From NCBI RefSeq assembly GCF_020536995.1, contig NC_068366.1, positions 72,072,188-72,136,187 of the forward strand: 64,000 nucleotides of DNA. Reading direction: 5' to 3'. This stretch comes from Dreissena polymorpha. Lineage: Eukaryota > Mollusca > Bivalvia > Myida > Dreissenidae. Made by a program: the position numbers and the translations under genes. The notes under the pieces are model-generated. The model was not told the DNA's origin, ran no database searches, and saw only the letters and a program-made list of their open reading frames with translations. Below, piece by piece: positions 57,475 through 64,000 of this stretch (its first letter is position 1; every line of letters starts with the position of its first letter).

Positions 57475-57673
57475 GATGAATTAGAAAGCATGATTACCAT
57501 CTCCAAGACTGGCGAAGAGATGACACCGGTTCTGGTCTGTTTCTATGCACATTGGGGCAAGGACGTACACACGTACCTCCACGCGTACAACGAGACTGTC
57601 AATTCATACACGCAGGACGGCGTTCTGGTGAAATTTGGTCTGGTGGATTTAGTGAGAGAGTCCTCCAAGAAAA
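57475..57673 (+). CDS. Thioredoxin-fold protein gene, exon (third fold with lost CxxC)
   Basis: The acceptor 'cattttcaag' and donor 'gtaaaaat' bound 199 bases. The run PVLVCFYAHWGKDVHTYLHA aligns with the thioredoxin active-site strand, normally FYAPWCGHC, but WCGHC is replaced by WGKDV, so both catalytic cysteines are absent. A helix (AYNETVNSY) and a strand (GVLVKFGLVDL) follow. N-E-T is a possible glycosylation sequon. This fold must be structural or substrate-binding rather than an oxidoreductase. Ends in phase 1. Confidence 0.8.
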
Positions 57674-57689
57674 GTAAAAATACACATTG

Positions 57690-57915
57690 ATTGAGACTTG
57701 TTCTGGGAAAACTGGGCTTTATGCATGTTTGTCAGCACTGGGACAACACTTTCAGCCTATATTGGGTTCTGTGTTTAGTAGAGACTTTATTTAGACGAAA
57801 AAATAGTAAAAAGCTGAAGTGTTGTCCCTGATTTGTTTGTGCGGAAAGCACATGCTAATTTGGGATGGCCCTTAATGCACAACCATTAAGTCCAGGTTTC
57901 CCAGAGTATAAAGGC
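57690..57915. repeat. R1 repeat copy
   Basis: It contains 'gttctgggaaaactgggctt', 'ctgaagtgttgtccctgatt', 'ggaaagcacatgctaatttg' and 'acaaccattaagtccaggtt'. It starts about 20 bp after the exon 57673 donor. Confidence 0.7.
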
Positions 57916-58399
57916 TCATGAAGTTTTGATTTATTACCTTGACATCACTCAATTGCCTGCCATTGTCTGCTTCAGTGTTTGTTAGGTTTCTGGTTCATTT
58001 TTGTCAATGTTGATTTCTCAAAAATTACCAAGGTATACATTGTAAAAAGGATGTTATTCAGGAATTTGTATTTCCAGAGTTACCTTCCCTTGTTTGTAAT
58101 TACAAATTCAAAAATGTTGAAAATGACACACACTACTTAAAATTATTGCTTCTAAGGTGTCGAAACTCTTAAAAACATATGACCTTGTGATCATGGGTAT
58201 TTTACTTAATTGTCGTCAAAAAATGCATTTTTAAAACCAAAGAGTAATTAGGGCCCAATTAGGGGTAATGGCGCACTATGGACTCATGTCTAGTTTGACT
58301 TAAGTCGATCAGTTAATGTACATGGGCCAATCAAACTTGTCACTCTAATGTAGGCTCTCATGAATGGAAGGTTTTATTCACATGTTTTCATTATTTTAG

Positions 58400-58465
58400 T
58401 TGCAACCCGATATCTGAAGTCTGGTGCCATGAAGTACATTCCATTCCTGGTGCTGTTCCACACAG
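58400..58465 (+). CDS. Thioredoxin-fold protein gene, short exon (third fold, cis-Pro strand)
   Basis: Two leading bases complete I, then ATRYLKSGAMKYIPFLVLFH and T, with one base left at the donor 'gtgaac'. I-P-F followed by LVLF is the cis-proline strand of the third fold, expected after the exon at 57475. Confidence 0.75.
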
Positions 58466-58857
58466 GTGAACAATTTGTTGTATTGCCTCTTAAAAGGTTT
58501 TGATGAATAGGAGAATGAACTTATGCTATGACTTATTATTCGCATTTTTAAAGTGTCAACTGTTTTGATTTCTTTAATTTCTTTTACTTTTAGGTTATTT
58601 TTCTATTTTCTTCAACTGTTGTCATATTTTGATTTCAAAATACAAAAACTTGCTGTATTTCAAGATACCGGTAGGCATGAGCTAAAAACAGTATTTTTTA
58701 CAATTTTGGGAGGGTCTCTTTTTATTGGGAAAAACACCGTTGTTTTTATTTAAATTGGGATATTGGTGTTGTTGTAATATTGTTAATTGAGAATAACAAT
58801 GTTTTCTTTATTATATTTTATTTTTATTTTATGCTTGCCGGTGGTGTATAGAGAAAT

Positions 58858-59128
58858 ATCAGTGAATTAAAACTGATAATTTCACTGTTTCCAACAGTGA
58901 AAATTAATAGTGAAAATTATTAATAATTTTCACTGTTTTCTGTGAAATGACGTCATTTTTAAGAATAAAATAAAATGAAAATTTGTTGGATTCGGTGGAA
59001 TATTGATTTTAATTCACTCGTGATCATAGAAAATATATATTTGCACTCGTGGCTGCGCCACTCGTGAAAATATTATTTGATATGATCACTCATGAATTAA
59101 AATCGATAATCCACCGAATCCAACAAAT
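58858..59128. mobile_element. Palindromic MITE (58981-59128) with a related fragment beside it
   Basis: The core element has ends 'atttgttggattcggtggaa' and 'tccaccgaatccaacaaat' and inner arms 'tattgattttaattca' and 'tgaattaaaatcgata', so nearly all of it is self-complementary. The adjacent 58858-58930 part ('gagaaatatcagtgaattaa', 'aactgataatttcac') is an inverted relative of the fragment at 54.2-54.3 kb. Confidence 0.8.
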
Positions 59129-59214
59129 ATCCTCTTTATAACACTAACTTATGTTTAATGTAAAGAGCTGGATAAATAAACTAAACAGTGATTGCTTTTT
59201 GTGTGTTTTTGTTC

Positions 59215-59520
59215 CCTAACGGTGAAACCGGAGGGGACTTATGGTTTGCGCTCTGTGTGTCAGTCAGTCTGTCTGTCCGTCCCATTTTTCTGGATCCTGT
59301 GATAACTTAAAAAGTTCTTCATATTTTTTCATGAAACTTGCAACATGGATAGATGGCAATATGAACATTATGCACGTCATTTCATTTTGTTTCTACGTCA
59401 AAAATTGTGGTTGCTATGGCAACCAAAAAAAAAATACATCTGAAAATGGTGGAATTTTTGACAATGGTGGAGCTGGTAGGGGACCATATTGCTTGACAAC
59501 AGCCTTGTTTAAAACTGTAA
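59215..59520. repeat. 'gtctgtctgtccgtcc' repeat copy
   Basis: The head is 'ccctaacggtgaaaccggag', 'gggactta' and a 'tcagtctgtctgtccgtccc' run; the body is 'tggatcctgtgataacttaa' and 'gttgctatggcaacc'. Same subfamily as 4348-4632. Confidence 0.7.
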
Positions 59521-59705
59521 TTGGGATTTTCGGCTGTTATTTGGTAAAATAAATACATTTTGACAATGACCAAAAAACACACTCTGTGAAATGCAAACTT
59601 ATGCTTCATAATTTAGTGCCAAATATAACTTATTTAATGTGCATCTTATTTTGGTAACTATGCAAGATAATTCTTGACAAGTTAATGATTTACTGACTCA
59701 TACAG

Positions 59706-59890
59706 GTAGTTCACTGGTCAATGTGACTGTTACAGATTCAACTGGTAAACTACAGGCTATCCCACTCCATGTGGGGCGCCCTTTCCCGTGGGTCATGTAT
59801 GAACCTCTCTCAGAATTGGGCATAGGGGTGATTGAAAGAGCTGGAATCAGGAAGTACGCAGAGCCATGGGGAACTCTGGGACCGGATCAG
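59706..59890 (+). CDS. Thioredoxin-fold protein gene, exon (linker after third fold)
   Basis: The acceptor 'tcatacag' brings two bases that complete G, then SSLVNVTVTDSTGKLQAIPL, HVGRPFPWVMYEPLSELGIG and a stretch ending PWGTLGPDQ, phase 0 at the donor 'gtatgtc'. N-V-T is a possible sequon. The first half looks like the last strand of the third fold, the rest an interdomain linker. Confidence 0.75.
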
Positions 59891-59929
59891 GTATGTCACA
59901 ACATGGGAGCCTCGCTCTGAGGAAATTGT

Positions 59930-60107
59930 CTAAAATGTCGTCTGCTGAATTTCTAAAATTGGCATTTTCTTCGATTTTTTTAAAGAATATTATCAGAATA
60001 GCAAACAGTTTGGATCCTGATGAGACGCCACGTTCTGTGGCGTCTCATCTGGATCCAAACTGTTTGCAAAGGCCTTCAAAATTCGGTTCCCGCACTGAAA
60101 GGGTTAA
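59930..60107. mobile_element. Hairpin MITE R2, inverted copy (left end short)
   Basis: This is the reverse complement of the copy at 45868: 'aaaatgtcgtctgctgaatt', 'gatgagacgccacgttctgt' with 'ggcgtctcatctggatccaa', then 'ttcccgcactgaaagggtta'. It begins 40 bp after the donor of the exon ending at 59890. Confidence 0.85.
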
Positions 60108-60114
60108 TGCATTT

Positions 60115-60380
60115 ATGTAAAGTGTCATCACAGATTAGCCTATGCAGTCCACACAGGCTTATTATGGGCAACACTTTCCACTTTGATTCGGTTTTTCATA
60201 TGAAGGAAGTCTCTTTTTAGCAAAAATCTTGGTTTGGCAAGAAGTGTTGTCCCTGTTTAACCTGTGCGGATTGCAGAGTTTAAGCGGATATTGTCATCCC
60301 TGATTAGCCTGTGTGGACTTCACAGTCTAATCTTTGACAACACTTTATTCACATGCATTAAGCTCAGTTTTCCCAGGAGT
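60115..60380. repeat. R1 repeat copies, two in series
   Basis: 'taaagtgtcatcacagatta' to 'atatgaaggaagtctctttt', then 'aagaagtgttgtccctgttt' and 'ccctgattagcctgtgtgga' to 'cattaagctcagttttccca'. Confidence 0.75.
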
Positions 60381-60639
60381 TTGTTGACAATATTTGTTGT
60401 GGCACTGACCAATCGTCTTACTCTGGATATGTCAAGCTTTCATGGAGACTGACCTCTGGAATGATATGGGATTAGTCAGTTCCAGGTCAAGGTAATGGTT
60501 TCTAATAATAGAAAAACATATTCACCTCAATACCATGAATTTAAATGGAGATACTGCACTAAAATTGTGTGTTAAGGTATCTAACCTGAAGATGTAGCTT
60601 GTGATTTACAGAAAAAATACTGAAAATGGAAAAACAGTT

Positions 60640-60815
60640 TCTGCTCACTTATGGGGGTATTATGGATATCAGGGACAATACTTTTAACCTTCACAAGATT
60701 TATGTTTTGAAGAGACCTCCTTTAAGAGAAAATACCATAAAAGCAAGAAGTGTTGTCCCACATAAGCCTGTGGGGACGACAATTTTCAAATATGCAATTC
60801 ACAGAGCGAGGCTGT
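60640..60815. repeat. R1 repeat copy, diverged
   Basis: It contains 'gacaatacttttaaccttca', 'agagaaaataccataaaagc' and 'acataagcctgtggggacga', and ends about 40 bp before the exon at 60852. Confidence 0.6.
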
Positions 60816-60851
60816 AATGTTTCTGGGTTTTTTCCTCCTTGCCTAATGCAG

Positions 60852-61016
60852 TTCTGCAGCCTACAAGAGGGTCCCAACGGCACGTTGTGCACTGTCGGGA
60901 ACCACAACGAGACTGACAACATCCCGTATATAAGACCTGCTGTCATGAAGCCTGTCCGAGTCATTGATAAGCCAGTGATAAAGGAAGCCATCAAGGAGAA
61001 GAAGTGGCATGATATA
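60852..61016 (+). CDS. Thioredoxin-fold protein gene, exon (linker with two cysteines)
   Basis: The acceptor 'cctaatgcag' and donor 'gtgagt' bound 55 codons: FCSLQEGPNGTLCTVGNHNE, TDNIPYIRPAVMKPVRVIDK and a basic helix ending EKKWHDI. Two cysteines 11 residues apart with sequons N-G-T and N-E-T suggest a luminal segment with a small disulfide loop. An internal 'ctgcag' is a weaker alternative acceptor. Confidence 0.72.
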
Positions 61017-61177
61017 GTGAGTACAGGGCTCATATTTATAAAGCTTTTAAGATTAATCTTAAGTGCAATTTTTTTATTATGTTTTGTGATACCAGGTTGT
61101 TTCTTTATTATGTGATATATCTTATTGCATTTTTACTCTCTGAGTTTATTTAATATGCATAATCGACAAGGTACTGT

Positions 61178-61968
61178 CAGAGCTCCAGATAAGGATTTAG
61201 TCTAAATGGTATTTTACCCCCTGATATTATTGTTAAAGGGTATTTTACTCCTTTGTTTCAGCCATTAACAGTATTGAGGAATATTGAGGGGTATTTTCCA
61301 TTTCCATAGAAAACTGACATAGTACATGGTGTGTTTAATCTATAATTATTATTATTTGTTATTAATTAATAAATGCAAACATAATAAATTATCAATTATG
61401 ATATGAACAGACTTTCTTTAAAGTATTCAACTTACATGTGTTGTATCTCTGTCTTGATTGGGTCTTTCTTGCATATAGTATTCATGTAGTACACCACGAA
61501 CGCCATTTCGCAATTAAACTAAGTTATGGCACTGCTTGTGCAATGAAAAATAAAGTCACACTATATGTGGTCTATGCAAGTTAACAATAAACTTCTTCAA
61601 CAATCAGATTGCTTAAAATTATTTAAAAAATTCTAGAAGCATCATAAGATTTATGGCATATTGTAATATACAATTACTTCCTGCAGGAGCCGCTGTTCGA
61701 TTGACACGTGCCTTTTTTTAACCTAGAACACAATGGGCCGCCATTTTTATTTCACGGTTCTTTTGATTGACTTACTTTTGATTCAAAGGTTAACTTACAC
61801 TAAACCCTTAACAGGATTATTTGTTTAACCGGTTACGCACTTTAATCGATCAAAAATGCGTACCGATATTTGTATTGCGTAATGTTACGCACTGCGTCGA
61901 TTTTTAAAGCGCTTTTTTTTATTTTTCAATGCGTAAATACGCAGATACGCATCTTATCTGGAGCTCTG
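61178..61968. mobile_element. hAT-like non-autonomous element with 8-bp target duplication
   Basis: The ends 'cagagctccagataagg' and 'cttatctggagctctg' are inverted repeats. The 8 bases 'ggtactgt' occur immediately before (61170-61177) and immediately after (61969-61976), the 8-bp duplication typical of hAT transposases. The interior has 'gggtattttact'-type short repeats and no transposase. Intact ends and duplication suggest a fairly young insertion. Confidence 0.85.
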
Positions 61969-62322
61969 GGTACTGTGCTTGTTTTCTATACACCATTAAG
62001 GAAATCATTTAAAGGTAATCCTGCAATTATAATTGTTGTAAAAACACTTTTGGGATGTGTCAGTGAATAAACACATACACTTCGAAATTTGATAAAATAC
62101 GAGCTTCATACAAAATGTTTATGCCAAGCAATTAAGGTGTCTGAAAATTTAGAGTGCCAGACAAATTACATCTGAGATGTTATTAAAACACTGTTGCAAA
62201 CTGTGAAAAATCCCAACAAACAAAACTACTGCACCTATTCAGAATTCTGAAGTAAAAGTATGTTAACAGATATGAATCAAGTACTGTTTGAAACTACGAC
62301 GAAACTGATGCATCTATTCTAG

Positions 62323-62481
62323 TTTGACACTGACTCCCTTGAAAGGAAGTTAGATGTGCATGCTGGGATACCTGTGGTCACCTTGGATACCTGGGCAAAC
62401 ATAGTGGAGAAATCCCACGCTCCTCGGCACGTCTTCTATCCCGCCGGGAAATGGGCTGGAGAGGTGGCTAAGGTGTCTTTG
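62323..62481 (+). CDS. Thioredoxin-fold protein gene, last exon seen in the window
   Basis: The acceptor 'tattctag' and donor 'gtgagt' bound 53 codons in phase 0: FDTDSLERKLDVHAGIPVVT, LDTWANIVEKSHAPRHVFYP and AGKWAGEVAKVSL. PVVTLDTWANIV followed by HVFYP looks like the opening of a fourth thioredoxin-like fold, again with no CxxC where one would be expected. The gene must continue past the right edge. The 3' end of this exon is tandemly duplicated (next entry). Confidence 0.76.
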
Positions 62482-62585
62482 GTGAGTCTTTGTGGGAAGT
62501 AATGAGACTGATAGAAATGGGCTGGAGAGGTGGCTAAGGTGTCTTTGGTGAGTGTTTGTGGGAAGTAATGAGACTGATAGAAATG
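62448..62585. repeat. 66-bp tandem duplication across an exon end and its splice donor
   Basis: Bases 62448-62513 ('gaaatgggctggagaggtgg' to 'aatgagactgata') are repeated at 62514-62579 with one difference ('gtgagtctt' versus 'gtgagtgtt'), and a third copy starts with 'gaaatg' and stops. Each copy carries 'tctttggtgagt', so a second donor exists 66 bp downstream. A 24-bp duplication ('ggggcttgattcatgtatgt') lies nearby at about 62.61-62.66 kb. Confidence 0.92.
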
Positions 62586-62589
62586 CATT

Positions 62590-62795
62590 TGAGACTCACT
62601 CTGGGAAAATGGGGCTTGATTCATGTATGTAAATGGGGCTTGATTCATGTATGTAAATGGTCGTCAAAGATAAGTCTGTGCAGTCCTTAAAGCAAACAAA
62701 TTCCATTAAAGGAGAAAGTGTGTGGACTGCACTAGCTGATCTTTGACGACACTTTATGATTTAATCCCAATTTTCCCTGAGCAAGGTTCATTTAA
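62590..62795. repeat. R1 repeat copy, diverged
   Basis: It contains 'gactcactctgggaaaatgg', 'agataagtctgtgcagtcct', 'gatctttgacgacactttat' and 'tttccctgagcaaggttcat'. Confidence 0.65.
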
Positions 62796-62799
62796 TGTC

Positions 62800-63630
62800 A
62801 CTTACACTAACTTGCCAAATAATGTTCATCATTTCAAGTTGGCATATTGTGGATAAAACCTTTGTTTCAAGCACCATGACAAGGTCACATTTAAAAATCA
62901 ATCATCAAATTTAACATCATACAGCTTATGCAGACAGCAACTAAATCATTCTTTGCGTTTTTTGCATAATCTTTAAATAAGAAGTCGTACGTGATAATCA
63001 TTTTGTACATTTTGTGGTATGCATTTATCCCTGAATCAGAGGTCAAGGTCAAAATTAAAGGCTCAAGCTCAAAATAGGGGATTTATCCTACTTTTGCAGA
63101 CTTAAACTTCATCAATCAATCGTTTTAAGAACATTCCCTTCATGTTTGTCTTGTTGAGAGACCATGTTCTGTGTAAAGACTGCATTTCAAGCCCAAAGGT
63201 CAAGGTCACACTCATTTGGAATAATTACCATTCTTTTAATATCAACAACATTTTTGAAAATGGGCTGGGCATGTTTCCTTTATGCAACAAGTCTAAGGTA
63301 CATCTGGAAACCAGAAGTAATAATACAATTTTTCTTAGTATTTAAAGAACAATTACATTTTTAATAGAGCTTAGATTTCATAAAGCTTGAACTTTGGCAA
63401 GTGGTTAACCTTTTTGTGCATCACGATAAAAAATGGCTCATAGCCAGGTCAAGGTCATACAATCACATTGAAGGTTACAAAAAAGGCACTAGTATTGTAA
63501 AACTTGTTTCCTCTGGCATATGGGGTTATTAATAGTTAAGTTCTAGTTGTCGTAATATATGTACATATTTGTGTACACTTATCTTTCTCAAACATTTGCT
63601 ATGGACCATGCTTGTTTTCTTATGTGTGCA
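62800..63630. other. Intronic stretch with 'aggtcaaggtca' relics
   Basis: Short pieces such as 'cagaggtcaaggtcaaaatt', 'caaaggtcaaggtcacactc' and 'caggtcaaggtcatac' mark old units of the 'gtccgtcc' superfamily. No further exon of the thioredoxin-fold gene was found. Confidence 0.45.
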
Positions 63631-63633
63631 TTG

Positions 63634-63840
63634 TTATGCCCCCAGTAGGGTGGCATATAGAAGTTGAACTGTCCATCAGTATGTCTGTCTATCTGTCAGA
63701 AAACTTTAACATTGGCCATAACGTTTGCAATATTGAAGATAGCAACTTGAAATTTGGCATGCATGTGTATCTCATGGAGCTGCACATTTTAAGTGGTGAA
63801 AGGTCAAGGTCATCCTTCAAGGTCAAAGGTAAAAAAACAC
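63634..63840. repeat. 'gtctgtctatctgtc' repeat copy
   Basis: The head 'ttatgcccccagtagggtgg' and a degenerate 'gtccatcagtatgtctgtct' run are followed by 'gaaaggtcaaggtcatcctt' and 'caaggtcaaagg'. Confidence 0.75.
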
Positions 63841-63902
63841 AAATCCAAGTGAAGTAATGAGCTTTAAAGGGAGATAATTTATATTTTATAATTTATCATT
63901 TG

Positions 63903-63993
63903 GCAGTTACAGATCATTTTCACAAGGGAAGTAATATCTTTTATTATATCCTTTTAAAAATATTACTTCCCTTGTAAAAATGATCTGTACCTG
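63903..63993. mobile_element. Hairpin of about 38-bp arms at the window edge
   Basis: 'gttacagatcattttcacaa' and 'gggaagtaat' are mirrored by 'attacttcccttgtaaaaat' and 'gatctgtacctgc' around an AT-rich loop. It may be a MITE end or a complete small palindrome. Confidence 0.7.
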
Positions 63994-64000
63994 CAAAATG

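Overview
The window is AT-rich eukaryotic DNA with small, widely spaced exons, GT-AG introns of 1.5 to 4 kb, and a very high load of short non-autonomous repeats. Two families stand out: one with a self-complementary core around 'attagcctgtgcagtc' and one with a 'gtccgtccgtc' head that runs into '...tcaaaggtcaaggtcac' tandem units. I associate these with bivalve molluscs, particularly dreissenid mussels. That organism call is inference from recalled repeat style, not a database match. No bacterial genes, rRNA, CRISPR, LTR retroelement or recognisable virus-derived gene was seen.

Layout. (1) 0.65-0.94 kb: the last coding exon of an unidentified plus-strand gene. (2) 1-17.6 kb: mostly repeats, with two minisatellites at 6.1-6.7 and 7.23-7.68 kb, two TTAA-flanked inverted-repeat elements that carry a tRNA-like body, a tRNA-derived SINE, a decayed coding relic near 12.1 kb, and weak candidate minus-strand exons at 8.4-8.6 and 9.8-9.9 kb. 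(3) 17.69-29.6 kb: a plus-strand claudin/PMP22-superfamily gene. Two shared exons encode TM1, the W-GLW-C-C loop, TM2 and the start of TM3. They are followed by three separate 3' exons (22.63, 26.07 and 29.10 kb), each in the same splice phase and each able to supply the rest of TM3, the second loop, TM4, a tail and a stop. This is the most interesting object in the window: one locus that could make at least three four-span proteins with different second extracellular loops and cytoplasmic tails. (4) 30-38 kb: no firm gene. It holds a telomere-repeat-like palindrome, a roughly 1 kb foldback inside a larger inverted repeat, and a few orphan candidate exons. (5) 38.4 or 43.4 kb to beyond the right edge: a second plus-strand gene with about eleven phase-consistent exons, encoding a protein of several thioredoxin-fold domains in which at least one CxxC site is lost. 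It continues past the window. Its introns are packed with TIR elements, including a hAT-like copy with an 8-bp target duplication, and tandem arrays.

Functional picture. The claudin-like protein would sit in the plasma membrane at cell contacts; terminal-exon choice would set loop 2 and whether a PDZ-type C-terminus is present. The thioredoxin-fold protein would probably act in the ER as a non-catalytic or weakly redox-active PDI relative. Nothing links the two genes beyond adjacency. All exon calls rest on reading-frame continuity, splice-site consensus and protein motifs read by eye.
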